Assembly: GCA_963836375.1 (NCBI GenBank)
Contig: CAWIJK010000002.1
Coordinates: 1,426,001 to 1,490,000, forward strand
Source of the DNA: CAWIJK01 sp963836375
GTDB lineage: Bacteria; Actinomycetota; Acidimicrobiia; Acidimicrobiales; RAAP-2
Length of the DNA: 64,000 nt
Reading direction: 5' to 3'
The notes beneath the pieces are model-generated. The model was not told the DNA's origin and did not search any database. It saw only the letters and a program-made list of their open reading frames with translations. This document shows, piece after piece, positions 27,421 to 42,479 of the stretch. The translations under genes were made by a program, and so were the position numbers. Position 1 is the first letter of the stretch. Every line of letters starts with the position of its first letter.

Positions 27421-30400
27421 TTACGGGCCGGCCGTCAACGTGAAGGCCTGGGTGCTCGAGCCCGCCTTGTTCGAGGCCGTGATCGTGACGTGGTACGTCG
27501 CGCCGGCCGTGGCCCTGGCGGTACCCGAGATGACTCCGGTCCCCGCAGAGGTGTCAAGCAGCTTGAGACCCGAAGGGAGACCGCTCGCGGTCAGCTTCAC
27601 CGCCGGATAACCGGTGGCGTCCACGGTGAACGGGGTCATGGCCCCCACCGGGGCGATGGCGTCGGTGGCCGGACTGGTGATCACCGGCAGCTGGTAGACG
27701 GTAAGTGTGACGAGCTGTTCGACCGGCGGGCCCACCCCGTTGGCGGCGGTGACGGTGATCGGGTAGACGCCACCGGCTGTCGCGCCTGGAATCCCGGTGA
27801 GCTCACCCGCCCCGGTGTGCTGGTCCTCGAAACTCACTCCGCTGGGAAGGGCCGAGGATGTGGCGAGGGTCGGGATCGGGTAGCCCTCGGCGGCGGTGAC
27901 GGAGATGCCGACGGCCGTTCCGACCTTCGCCAGGTACGCCACGGCCGGCTTGAGCACCGGGGCGTGGTCCACCGTGATCACCAGGTTCTGGGTGGCGACC
28001 GCCTGGCCCTTGACGCTGGCTGAGATCGTCGCCGAGTAGATGCCGCGGTCGCTGGACGCCGGCGTGCCCGAAAGGGACGCCCCGCCGTTGGCATCAACAA
28101 GCCTGAGGCCCTTGGGCAGGCCGCTCGCCTTGAAGACCGGGGGCGCAGTACTGCACGTCGTCACCTCGAAATCGACTGGCGACCCAGCCGTCGCCGTCTC
28201 TGAACCAGAACTGGTGAAGATCGGCGGGGCGCAGTCCGCTGCGGGAACGGTCACCGAGGACGGGGTCGAATTCACGACCACTCCGTGGGGATCGGTGCCC
28301 GACGCCGTGGCGGTGCTCGTCAGCGAGCCGGCTTCGACGGCCCCGGTGGTGACCGTGTAGGAGCCGGTGCAGGTCTCCGAGGCTCCAGGGGCCAACGTCG
28401 TCGACGGGCAACTGACCGAAGGCACTACCGGGTCGCTGAGCGATACGCCGGTCAAGGTGGTGGTCCCGGTGTCGGTCACCAGGTAGCTGAACGGGACGGT
28501 CTGGCCCGCCGAGCCGTAGCCGGTCGACGTGCTCGACCCGGTCAGGCCGATGGCCGAGGTGGCCAGGGTGGCCGTGACCGTCACCGACCACGGGTCGGAG
28601 ACAACCTCAGTCCCCTCCGAGTAGCCCGACGCGGTGGCGGAGCTGGCGACCGAGCCCGCATCGACGTCGGCCTGGGTGACCGTGTAAGAGCCGCTGCAGG
28701 TCTCAGAGTTGCCCGCGGTCAACGTCGTCGACGGGCAACTGACCGAAGGCACCAACACGTCGGTGACCGAGACGCCGGTCAAGGTGGTGGTTCCGGTGTT
28801 GGTCACCAAATAGCTGAACGGGATGGTCTGGCCCGCCGAGCCGTAGCCGGTCGACGTGGTCGACGCGCTCGAGGCCGATCCCGGTGGCCGACGGGTAGGT
28901 CACGGCCAGCTGGGCGGTCCCGGCGGATCCGGTGAAGGTGGAGTCACCCGAGTAGGTCCCGGTCACCGTGTCGGCCCCGGCCGGTGCGTCGGTGGCGGTG
29001 CAGCTGGCCGCACCGGCGCTCAACGGGCCGGTGGTGCACAAGGTGGTGCCCCCCACGCTGAAGGTCACCGAGCCCGTCGGGGTCCCCCCGGCCGAGGTGA
29101 CGTCGGCCGAGAAGGTGACCGACGAGCCGACGGTGCTCGAGGCGGGACTGACCGTGACGGCGGTGGCCGACGGGTAGGTCACGGCCAGCTGGGCGGTCCC
29201 GGCGGATCCGGTGAAGGTGGAGTCACCCGAGTAGGTCCCGGTCACCGTGTCGGCCCCGGCCGGTGCGTCGGTGGCGGTGCAGCTGGCCGCACCGGCGCTC
29301 AACGGGCCGGTGGTGCACAAGGTGGTGCCCCCCACGCTGAAGGTCACCGAGCCCGTCGGGGTCCCCCCGGCCGAGGTGACGTCGGCCGAGAAGGTGACCG
29401 ACGAGCCGACGGTGCTCGAGGCGGGACTGACCGTGACGGCGGTGGCCGACGGGTAGGTCACGGCCAGCTGGGCGGTCCCGGCGGATCCGGTGAAGGTGGA
29501 GTCACCCGAGTAGGTCCCGGTCACCGTGTCGGCCCCGGCCGGTGCGTCGGTGGCGGTGCAGCTGGCCGCACCGGCGCTCAACGGGCCGGTGGTGCACAAG
29601 GTGGTGCCCCCCACGCTGAAGGTCACCGAGCCCGTCGGGGTCCCCCCGGCCGAGGTGACGTCGGCCGAGAAGGTGACCGACGAGCCGACGGTGCTCGAGG
29701 CGGGACTGACCGTGACGGCGGTGGCCGACGGGTAGGTCACGGCCAGCTGGGCGGTCCCGGCGGATCCGGTGAAGGTGGAGTCACCCGAGTAGGTCCCGGT
29801 CACCGTGTCGGCCCCGGCCGGTGCGTCGGTGGCGGTGCAGCTGGCCGCACCGGCGCTCAACGGGCCGGTGGTGCACAAGGTGGTGCCCCCCACGCTGAAG
29901 GTCACCGAGCCCGTCGGGGTCCCCCCGGCCGAGGTGACGTCGGCCGAGAAGGTGACCGACGAGCCGACGGTGCTCGAGGCGGGACTGACCGTGACGGCGG
30001 TGGCCGACGGGTAGGTCACGGCCAGCTGGGCGGTCCCGGCGGATCCGGTGAAGGTGGAGTCACCCGAGTAGGTCCCGGTCACCGTGTCGGCCCCGGCCGG
30101 TGCGTCGGTGGCGGTGCAGCTGGCCGCACCGGCGCTCAACGGGCCGGTGGTGCACAAGGTGGTGCCCCCCACGCTGAAGGTCACCGAGCCCGTCGGGGTC
30201 CCCCCGGCCGAGGTGACGTCGGCCGAGAAGGTGACCGACGAGCCGACGGTGCTCGAGGCGGGACTGACCGTGACGGCGGTGGCCGACGGGTAGGTCACGG
30301 CCAGCTGGGCGGTCCCGGCGGATCCGGTGAAGGTGGAGTCACCCGAGTAGGTCCCGGTCACCGTGTCGGCCCCGGCCGGTGCGTCGGTGGCGGTGCAGCT

Positions 30401-33400
30401 GGCCGCACCGGCGCTCAACGGGCCGGTGGTGCACAAGGTGGTGCCCCCCACGCTGAAGGTCACCGAGCCCGTCGGGGTCCCCCCGGCCGAGGTGACGTCG
30501 GCCGAGAAGGTGACCGACGAGCCGACGGTGCTCGAGGCGGGACTGACCGTGACGGCGGTGGCCGACGGGTAGGTCACGGCCAGCTGGGCGGTCCCGGCGG
30601 ATCCGGTGAAGGTGGAGTCACCCGAGTAGGTCCCGGTCACCGTGTCGGCCCCGGCCGGTGCGTCGGTGGCGGTGCAGCTGGCCGCACCGGCGCTCAACGG
30701 GCCGGTGGTGCACAAGGTGGTGCCCCCCACGCTGAAGGTCACCGAGCCCGTCGGGGTCCCCCCGGCCGAGGTGACGTCGGCCGAGAAGGTGACCGACGAG
30801 CCGACGGTGCTCGAGGCGGGACTGACCGTGACGGCGGTGGCCGACGGGTAGGTCACGGCCAGCTGGGCGGTCCCGGCGGATCCGGTGAAGGTGGAGTCAC
30901 CCGAGTAGGTCCCGGTCACCGTGTCGGCCCCGGCCGGTGCGTCGGTGGCGGTGCAGCTGGCCGCACCGGCGCTCAACGGGCCGGTGGTGCACAAGGTGGT
31001 GCCCCCCACGCTGAAGGTCACCGAGCCCGTCGGGGTCCCCCCGGCCGAGGTGACGTCGGCCGAGAAGGTGACCGACGAGCCGACGGTGCTCGAGGCGGGA
31101 CTGACCGTGACGGCGGTGGCCGACGGGACCCGGACGACGTCGACCGGGACATTTCCACTCGACGCGGCGTAGGTGGAGTCACCCGAGTAGCTGGCGAAGA
31201 CGTCGCCGTTTCCGATCGGGGTGTTGGTCGCTTGGCAGCTCCCGGAACCCGACACGAGGGTCGCCGTGCACAGCGTCAATGGCCCATCGGTGAAACTCAC
31301 CGCCCCGGTGGGGGTGCCCGCGCCCGACTGGGGGGCCACGGTGGCCGAGTACGTCACCGGGTCGCCCAGTGAGGCTGTGGCGGGTGTCGCCGACGCTGTC
31401 ACGACCGCCTGCGCCAGCGTGGATTGGAACGTGAACACCGTCACCTGACCGTCGCTATTGGCATTGCCATCGGGGTCCCCGACCGCCGCTGTCGTCCCCG
31501 CGCCCGAGAATGCGACCGAGGTGCCGAACAGGCCGGCGTTGACCGGCGTTTGGAGTGGCATACCCGAAGACCAGGCATTCCCCGCGAAGTTGTACAGCGT
31601 CGTCGTGCCGGCCTGATTGGTGCCAGGGTCCCCCACGATGGCTCGAGTTCCGGAGTCAGAAATGCCGACCGACGTACCGAACGAGACGGACCCAGGCGGA
31701 GCGGTGAGGGCGGTACCGGTCGACCACGACAGGCCGTTGAAGCTGAAGACGTCGGCTGCCCCCGTTTGGGATCCCCCTCCCTCGGGATCGCCCACGATCG
31801 CCGCAACACCCGAGAAGGACAGGGCGACCGAGGTCCCGAATTGGCGCGAACCAGTCGGCACCGGCAGCTGCGTTCCCGCCGACCACGAACCGGAGTTGTC
31901 GCTGTAGGCGGTCACTGTCCCCCCCCCGTTCGCCGCGGGGTCCCCGACCAGCGCGGTTGCCCCGTCGGGAGAGAGGGCCACCGACGTTCCGAAAGCCTGA
32001 GCGTCATCCGGTGCGTTCAGCGACTGGCCGGCGGTCCACGAGCCGTTGCTGAGGCTGAACACGGTCGCCGCCCCGGTTTCCGAGTCCCCCCCCAACGGAT
32101 CGCCGACCAATGCGGTCTTCCCGTCGGCCGACAGCGCGACCGATGTACCGAACGAATTTGCTGTGTCGGGAGGAGGCAGTGGTGTGCCACTGGACCACGT
32201 CGTCCCATTGAAGGTGTAGATCGTGGCCTCCCCGCTCTCGCCGCCATATGGGTCGCCGACGATCGCCGTCGTCCCGTTGCCCGAGACGGCGACGGAGGTG
32301 CCGAAGGAGTTGCTCGTCAGCGGACGATCGAGCTGGGCACCCGACGACAGTGTGCCGTCGTTGTCCTTGTACACCGTGACCTCGCCGCCGGGCGTCGAGC
32401 CGTCTCCGGGATCCCCCCCGAGCAGGGTGGAACCATTCTCCGACAGGGCGACCGAGCTGCCGAACGAGTAGGCGTTGGCCGGGGACACCACGGCCGTGCC
32501 CAGGTTCCACGAACTTCCATTCGAGATGTAGGCCGTCATGGTTCCCACCTGGGTGGGGCCGCCCTCGGGGTCCCCGACGAGCGCGGTGGAGCCGTCCTGG
32601 GAGACCGCGACCGAGGTACCGAAGGCCGTCGCACCCTGAGGAGGCGTCAGGGGGGAGCCGGCGGACCAGGTGCTGCCACTGCCGCTGTAGGTGGTGGCCG
32701 CGCCCGTACCGCCGCCACCGGTCGGGTCCCCGACGAGGGCCGTGGTGCCGCCCAGGGCCACCGAGGACCCGAAGGCACCGGCGCCGCTCGGTCGGGCCAG
32801 CGGCGTCGGCGTGCTCCACGTTGACCCGTTGAAGGTCTCGATGTAGGCCCCACCGGTCCCGCCGTTGCCGGTGGGGTCACCCACCAGCGCCGTCGAACCG
32901 CTGGCCGAGAGGGCCACCGAGGTGGCGAAGTTCTTGGAATTCGCCGGCTCCACGAGCTGGGTCCTGGTTCCCCAGTGGGATCCGGTGAACGCGTTGGCCA
33001 CCCCACGGCTCGACGGCCCCCCTATCGAGTCGCCGACGAGGGCCGTAGCGCCACTGGTTCCCCCCAGGGCAACCGACGTTCCGAAGGCCCTGGCGGTGTC
33101 CGGCGGGGCCAACGAGAGCGTGGTGTCGAAACCTGGACCTTCGTACACCGTAGCGGCACCGAAGCCGACGCCTCCCGAGGGGTCTCCGACGAGTGCGACA
33201 GTTCCGTCGGTCGACAGCGCGACCGACGTGCCGAAGTACAGCGCGGTGGCGGGTGGGATGAGCGGCGTCCCAGATGACCAGGACGTCCCGTTGTACGTGT
33301 AGACGGTGGCCGCGCCGGACGCGCCGTCATCAGGATCGCCGACGATCGCCGTGGTCCCGTTGGCGGAAAGGGCGACGGAGGTCCCGAAGGACTCGGCGGC

Positions 33401-34285
33401 CGCCGGCGGGACGAGCGGTATCCCCGCTGACCACGAGTCGCCACTCGAGGTGTAGACCGTTGCCTCGCCGACGCCACCCGTTCCCCCATAGGGGTCGCCC
33501 ACCAGGACCGTCGAACCGTTAGCGGAGGTCGCCACGACCGTGCCGAAGGTGTTCGCGTCGGACGGAGAATTGAGATCGGCCACCTGGATCCACGGGTCGA
33601 TGGCAACCGGGTACTGGGCCCCCCGGTCGTCGAAGGCGATGCGGACGGTGCCGCCGGAAGCCTCGAGATGGGCCGGGAGGCGCCTCCCCGCGGCGTCGAC
33701 GACCTTCAGTCCCGAGTACGTCAGGTCGGTCCGCCCGTCCGGGCCGACGAGGGAGAGGTCGGCCGGACCAGTGAGCTCGGGAGTCAGCCCGCCAGCAGTC
33801 CTCATGGCGATCACCACCGTCCTGGCACTCCCGGCCGGCCTCCTGGCGACCGTGAACCCCTGCTCGGCTCCCGTGGCCGTGTGCGAGTACCACACGGAGA
33901 GCAGTCCGCCGTCATAGACGCGAGATCCGGCCCGCGCCGTTGTTGTTGCCCCACTGAGCGGTCGGAGACGAACCCGACCGAGCGCCGAGGGGACCAGTTG
34001 CCATCGGATCGGGCGCTTTCCGCCGACCACGGCCTGCAGGGCGCCGGTTGATCCGAACGTGATCGATGATCGAGGCGTCATCGCCGCAGAGGTCCCGGAT
34101 CGAGGCACCTCGATCGGCGCCCGAGGCGACGGTGCCGGGCCGGCGCCCGACGTGGCCGCGGAGGCGACCTGGGTCTCGCCCCCGCACATCCACAGCGAGA
34201 TCGCCGCGGCGACGGCAACGGCCACCAGCGTCCGGGCGACGAGGTCCCGACGCCCCATGGCACGAGGGGCGGACACCGGCCTCAC
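27421..34285 (-). CDS. Giant secreted repeat protein: FG-GAP-like propellers, Ig-like tandem repeats, DUF11/He_PIG-like C-terminus (one frame break)
   Basis: About 2280 residues. It starts at GTG 34285 or, more likely, ATG 34258, followed by a signal peptide or anchor (ARTLVAVAVAAAISLWMCGG). Residues about 225-940 are 14 repeats of about 51 residues, each FGTSVALS.dG..A.VGDP, an FG-GAP-like beta-propeller unit; 14 units would form two seven-bladed propellers. Then one divergent and eight apparently identical 93-residue Ig-like (Big_3-type) repeats follow. After the array the frame breaks near 28860-28880 and continues in another frame with two DUF11-like units (GYGSAGQTVPFSYLVT) and He_PIG/cadherin-like domains to the stop at 27421. 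The length implies one extra base or two missing. A surface adhesin or matrix protein is the best guess. Confidence 0.75.
28882..31113. repeat. Eight tandem copies of a 279-bp unit
   Basis: The unit boundary CGGTGGCCGACGGG recurs exactly every 279 bp from 28882 to 31113, and all copies I compared read the same. Each unit encodes one 93-residue Ig-like domain on the minus strand (PSATAVTVSPASSTVGSSVT to the next PSATAV). Identity at the DNA level implies recent duplication or gene conversion. Copy number is prone to phase change and to assembly collapse. Confidence 0.95.
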
Positions 34286-34719
34286 GTCGACACCACGGCT
34301 CGCTCAGGCCGTTGTGCCCCACCGGTCATCTGACGGCCCTCAGCAAACACCCCCACCGGTGCCACACAGTAGGGCAATCCCTGGCCGCCTGCTCACCGGC
34401 ACCCCGGGCACGCCGGACATCGAAGAGGCCTCTGAGCTGCGAGTACCCGCTCCAAGGTTCGGTGGCGGACTGAGAGGGCCGGCGCGAGCCTGAGGCCAGC
34501 GATGGCTCCGGCCCCTCGCCGGGGTCGACAGCCTGTCAATTCCACTCGAACGGTCACCTGGACACCCATGTCCGATCCCGATTACCGGTGGTGGCGCGGT
34601 CATGAATCTCAGCCCAATGTCGGCGCGAATGGTGGTTACCATGACCCCTTCACCGGTGATGACCAAGGGGCGGCAACGGACTTGAGCGTGTCCTACTGGC
34701 CCTCCGAGCATCCTCGGCC
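34286..34719. other. Intergenic region, no gene recognised
   Basis: 430 bp between the divergent repeat-protein gene and the acyl-CoA synthetase pseudogene. Short open frames exist but none shows a motif, ribosome site or codon pattern that I can support. It should contain the promoter of the repeat protein; no clear hexamers were found. Confidence 0.5.
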
Positions 34720-35269
34720 GTGACCGACACGACAGTCGGCGGTGTGCTGCGATCGGCGGCGGCCGCAGCACCGGACTCGGTGGCGCTGGTGACCGGCGTG
34801 CCCGACGCGGCACAGCGCCATCGTTGGACCTACGGCCAGCTCCTCGAGCAGTCAGAGCAAGCCGCCCGGGCCCTGGCGGCGCGGTTCACGCCCGGCGAGC
34901 GGGTGGCGGTGTGGGCGCCGAACATCCCCGAGTGTGTGATCCTGGAGTTCGGCGCCGCGCTCGCCCGGGTTGGTCCTGGTGACGGTCAACCCCGCCAACC
35001 GGCCGGCCGAGTTGGCGTTCGTCCTCAACCAGTCGGGAGCGGCGGGGATATTCCTGGTGCCGAGGTCTGCAGTCCGATGACGCAACTCCTCGACGAGATC
35101 CGCCCCGAGGTCCGGGGGCTGCGCGAGAAGGTCCTGTTCACCGAGTGGGACGAGTTCTTGGCCTCGGCCGACGCGGGCACCCCCCTTCCCGATGACCGCC
35201 TCGGGCAAGATCCAGAAGTTCAAACTACGGGAGAGCTTCGTCGCCGAGCCACCCGGGCCGGACGAGTAA
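34720..35269 (+). pseudogene. Acyl-CoA synthetase remnant with a large internal deletion
   Basis: From GTG 34720 the first 85 residues read like the N-terminus of an AMP-dependent acyl-CoA synthetase (RWTYGQLLEQSEQAARAL, GERVAVWAPNIPECVILEFG). Just after ALARV the frame shifts and continues LVLVTVNPANRPAELAFVLN in another frame, then back to MTQLLDEIRPEVRGLREKVL. From about 35190 the DNA encodes the extreme C-terminus of the same family, MTASGKIQKFKLRESF with the catalytic Lys, ending at TAA 35267-35269. The roughly 350 residues between, including the AMP-binding P-loop, are missing. Clearly non-functional. Confidence 0.8.
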
Positions 35270-35427
35270 CGACCGGATCCCGGGCACGCGGCCGTCCATC
35301 AAGATCGCCGGGCTTCTCGGCACGCACCGCGAGCGAGGGGTGCTGTGTCCCCCTGCCCGGCCGAGAGTCCCGATCGAAACCAGGTCGCGTGTGACCGGTC
35401 ACACAGGACCCTTGGATGGGTTCGACG

Positions 35428-39597
<4,170 letters not shown>

Positions 39598-39708
39598 GGT
39601 CCCTGTGCTCCTCTGGTCTCGCTGGTTCGCTCGGCTGGCTGCGGCGACGGGTCGTCCACCGCCGCTCATGTTGTCAACGCCCTGGAGAAGGTCGGAAATC
39701 CCCCGAAC

Positions 39709-39755
39709 CACAAGATCCTGTGGTGGCACCGCCCCCGAGGCACAAGATGCTGGGG
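39709..39755 (-). promoter_or_regulatory. Tandem NrdR boxes upstream of nrdJ
   Basis: Two related sites, CACAAGATCCTGTGG (39709-39723, nearly palindromic) and CACAAGATGCTGGGG (39741-39755), start 32 bp apart. Two 15-16 bp boxes about three helical turns apart are the standard arrangement for the NrdR repressor, which blocks RNR genes when dATP is high. They lie just downstream of the -10 hexamer of nrdJ, the right place for repression. Confidence 0.7.
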
Positions 39756-39757
39756 TC

Positions 39758-39787
39758 ATTACAGCACTGTAGTTACGCCGCTGTCAA
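39758..39787 (-). promoter_or_regulatory. nrdJ promoter
   Basis: Read on the minus strand: TTGACA (39787-39782), an 18-bp spacer and TGTAAT (39763-39758). Near-consensus for the housekeeping sigma factor, and immediately followed by the two NrdR boxes. Confidence 0.7.
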
Positions 39788-39899
39788 CGGTTCCGGGGGA
39801 GGATCGCCCCTGGTGGCGAGCCGTTCGCGAAGGTTTGCACCCCTGAACGGTCGGGGTCCGACGGCGCCGTGGCCGGACCGGGCTGGGTAGCGTGCGCCC

Positions 39900-41414
39900 A
39901 TGTCGTGCGTGGTGGCCGTCGACGCCGGGACCACCGGGGTCCGGGCCCTGGTGGTCGACGAGTCGGCAGCGGTGGTCGACGTCGCCTACCGGGAGCTGAC
40001 CCAGTACTTCCCCCGCCCCGGATGGGTCGAACACGACGCCGCCGAGATCTGGACGGCCGTCCAGGCGACCCTGGCCGAGGTCTCGGGGCGCCTGGCCGCC
40101 GGCGGGCGGTCGGTGGCGGCCCTCGGCATCACCAACCAGCGCGAGACGGCGGTGGCCTGGGACCGCCGGAGCGGCCGGCCCTGCCACCGGGCCATCGTCT
40201 GGCAGGACCGGCGGACCGCCCCGGCCTGCGACGAGCTGGCCCAGGCGGGCCACCTCCCCTCGGTGCGGGCCCGGACCGGGCTCGTCCTCGACCCGTACTT
40301 CTCGGCCACCAAGTACGCCTGGCTGCTGGGCGAGGGCGGGGTGCCGGCCGGCGGGGACCTGGCCCTCGGCACCGTGGACAGCTGGGTGCTGTGGAACCTG
40401 ACCGGGGGGGCGGCCGGCGGGGTGTTCGCCACCGACGCCACCAACGCCAGCCGCACCCTCCTCTATGACATCGGGGCGCGGGCGTGGTCACCCGAGCTCT
40501 GCGAGCTTTTCGGAGTGCCGATGGCCTCGCTGGCCGAGGTGCGGCCGTCGTGCGGACGCTTCGGGGCGGTGGCCGGGGGGGCGGTCGCCGGGGCCGGTGT
40601 CCTGGCCGGGGCCCCGGTGAGCGGGATCGCCGGCGACCAGCAGTCGGCCCTGTTCGGTCAGGCCTGCTTCGAGCCCGGGATGGTCAAGGTCACCTACGGC
40701 ACCGGGAGCTTCGTGCTGGCCAACGCCGGCCCGGCGTGCCCAGCGGTGCCCGAGGGCCTGGTGACGACGGTGGCCTGGGACCTGGGCGACCACGGTGGTG
40801 CGGGAGGCCCGGTGGCCTACGCCCTCGAGGGCTCGACCTTCGTCTCGGGGGCCGCCATCCAGTGGCTGCGCGACGGGCTGGGGCTGATCGAGCGGGCCGA
40901 GGAGGTCGGCCCCTTAGCCGAGTCGGTGCCCGACAGCGGCGGGGTGACCGTCGTGCCGGCGTTCACCGGCCTGGGCAGCCCGTGGTGGGACCCGGGGGCC
41001 CGGGGGACGATCACCGGGATCACCCGGGGGACCGGCCGGGCCCAGCTCGCCCGGGCGGTCGTCGAAGCCATGGCCTACCAGGTACGCGACATGGTCGAGG
41101 CCGTGGTCGCCACCACGAAGGGACCGGTCAGCGAGCTGCGCGCCGACGGGGGCGCCTCGGCCATGGCCCTCCTCCTCCAGCTCGAGGCCGACCAGATCCG
41201 CGCGCCGGTGGTGCGACCCCGCTCGGTCGAGTCGACCGCCCTCGGGGCGGCCACGCTGGCCGGCCTGGCCGAGGGGGTGTGGGGGTCGCTCGACGAACTG
41301 GCGTCGCTTTGGACGCCCGACGTCCGCTTCGAGCCGGTCACGGACCCCGTCCTCGCCGACCTCGCCTACGGCGCCTGGCGCCGCGCCGTCGAGCGGTCCC
41401 GGAACTGGGCCTGA
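39900..41414 (+). CDS. glpK: Glycerol kinase
   Basis: FGGY-family ATP:glycerol phosphotransferase, 504 residues. The N-terminal phosphate loop is VVAVDAGTTGVRALVVD. ITNQRETAVAWDRRSG and IVWQDRRTAPACDEL are diagnostic of glycerol kinases. GDQQSALFGQACFEPG and YGTGSFVLANAG form the adenine side, and RADGGASAMALLLQLEADQI the C-terminal helix. It makes glycerol 3-phosphate for lipid synthesis or catabolism. No glpF or glpD is adjacent. Confidence 0.93.
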   Translation: MSCVVAVDAGTTGVRALVVDESAAVVDVAYRELTQYFPRPGWVEHDAAEIWTAVQATLAEVSGRLAAGGRSVAALGITNQRETAVAWDRRSGRPCHRAIVWQDRRTAPACDELAQAGHLPSVRARTGLVLDPYFSATKYAWLLGEGGVPAGGDLALGTVDSWVLWNLTGGAAGGVFATDATNASRTLLYDIGARAWSPELCELFGVPMASLAEVRPSCGRFGAVAGGAVAGAGVLAGAPVSGIAGDQQSALFGQACFEPGMVKVTYGTGSFVLANAGPACPAVPEGLVTTVAWDLGDHGGAGGPVAYALEGSTFVSGAAIQWLRDGLGLIERAEEVGPLAESVPDSGGVTVVPAFTGLGSPWWDPGARGTITGITRGTGRAQLARAVVEAMAYQVRDMVEAVVATTKGPVSELRADGGASAMALLLQLEADQIRAPVVRPRSVESTALGAATLAGLAEGVWGSLDELASLWTPDVRFEPVTDPVLADLAYGAWRRAVERSRNWA

Positions 41415-41465
41415 GAGTCCCCGGGTCGGGTCGAGCGGGCCGGCGGCCCGGTCGGAGGGTCGGGG

Positions 41466-41732
41466 TCAGTCGTCGGGGGCGGCCGAGTGCGCCTCGACCC
41501 GCTTCACCTCTTCGACCCGGGCCCCGTCGACCTCGTGGATCTCGGTGCGCAGCAGTTCGACGAGGTCGTCGCGGTCGAGCTCGACCACGAACTCGTCGAC
41601 GGCCCGCCCCTCGGCCCGGTCGAGGATGTCGATGGCCACGATGTCCCCACCGACGGCGCCGATCCGGCTGGCCACCAGCCCCAGCGCCCCCGGTCGATCC
41701 GGAAGCCAGATCCGGAGCACGTAGCGACCCAT
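41466..41732 (-). CDS. ACT-domain protein
   Basis: 88 residues. Opens YVLRIWLPDRPGALGLVASRIGAVGGDIVAIDIL, the beta-alpha-beta of an ACT ligand-binding domain with the PGAL turn. It has no second domain, so it is a stand-alone amino-acid sensor or regulatory subunit. The partner is unknown. It lies 45 bp downstream of the acyltransferase on the same strand. Confidence 0.82.
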   Translation of the reverse strand: MGRYVLRIWLPDRPGALGLVASRIGAVGGDIVAIDILDRAEGRAVDEFVVELDRDDLVELLRTEIHEVDGARVEEVKRVEAHSAAPDD

Positions 41733-41777
41733 GCCCTCACGTTACGGGGAAACCGGCACCGGTTGGTTTCAGCCGGG

Positions 41778-42479
41778 TTACGACACCGGTTCCTGGGTGC
41801 CCTGGGCCTCGCGCTCTTTGCGCGTGGGCACGTACTCGTCGCGGTACTCGCGCCCCGAGAGCCGGCCGATCTCGTGCATGAGGTCGTCGGTGAAGCTGCG
41901 GCAGACCGCGTGGTCGTGGTCCTCGAAGGGGTCGTCGGGGTTGGAGACCGGGGCCATCCGCATCGGGGCACCGAAGCGGATGGTCACCGTCTTGAAGGGC
42001 CGCATGAAGTTGGAGTGCACCGGCTGGACCTCCACGGTGCCCTCGATGCCGACCGGGATGACCGGAACGCCGCACTCACGCGAGAGGCGGGACACCCCGG
42101 TCCGGCCCTTGTGGACGAAGCGGTCGAGGGACCGGGTCCCCTCTGGGTAGAGGCCGAGGAGCCGGCCGGCGCCCAGCACCTCGCGGGCGGTCTCGAGGGA
42201 CCGCTCGGACACCTTGCCGCCGCCCCGGCGGATGGGGATCTGCCCGGCCGCCCGGAAGAACCACGCGGTGCGCTTGGAGTCGAAGTACTCGGCCTTGGCC
42301 AGGTAGGTCACCTTGCGCCGGACCACCAGCGGCAGGAAGAACGAGTCGCAGAAGGACTGGTGGTTGGCGGCCAGGACGGCGGGGCCGCTCTTGGGGACGT
42401 TCTCGCGCCCTTCCACCCGGACCCGCCAGAACACGAAGAAGAACGGGGTGAGGATTGCCTTGAGGACCCAGTAGGTCAT
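41778..42479 (-). CDS. 1-acyl-sn-glycerol-3-phosphate acyltransferase (PlsC-like)
   Basis: 233 residues from ATG 42479. The catalytic motif NHQSFCDSFF (HX4D) is near residue 42, FRAAGQIPIRRGGG is block II, GLYPEGTRSLD block III, and VPVIPVGIEGT block IV. One hydrophobic N-terminal helix (WVLKAILTPFFFVFW) anchors it to the membrane. It makes phosphatidic acid or acylates a related glycolipid. PlsC, SRPBCC, ROK kinase and PimB-like genes are found together in other actinobacteria, including M. tuberculosis around Rv2182c-Rv2188c. Confidence 0.88.
   Translation of the reverse strand: MTYWVLKAILTPFFFVFWRVRVEGRENVPKSGPAVLAANHQSFCDSFFLPLVVRRKVTYLAKAEYFDSKRTAWFFRAAGQIPIRRGGGKVSERSLETAREVLGAGRLLGLYPEGTRSLDRFVHKGRTGVSRLSRECGVPVIPVGIEGTVEVQPVHSNFMRPFKTVTIRFGAPMRMAPVSNPDDPFEDHDHAVCRSFTDDLMHEIGRLSGREYRDEYVPTRKEREAQGTQEPVS

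Noticed and set aside
28882..31113. CRISPR array
   Set aside because: The repeats are 279 bp, contiguous, coding and without spacers.
28856..31372. An 838-codon open frame antisense to the repeat protein
   Set aside because: It is produced by the 279-bp periodicity (a multiple of three) and reads Gly/Arg/Ala low complexity; no motif, no ribosome site.
39598..39899. Cobalamin riboswitch in front of nrdJ
   Set aside because: No B12-box-like conserved segment; the region is explained by a promoter and NrdR boxes.
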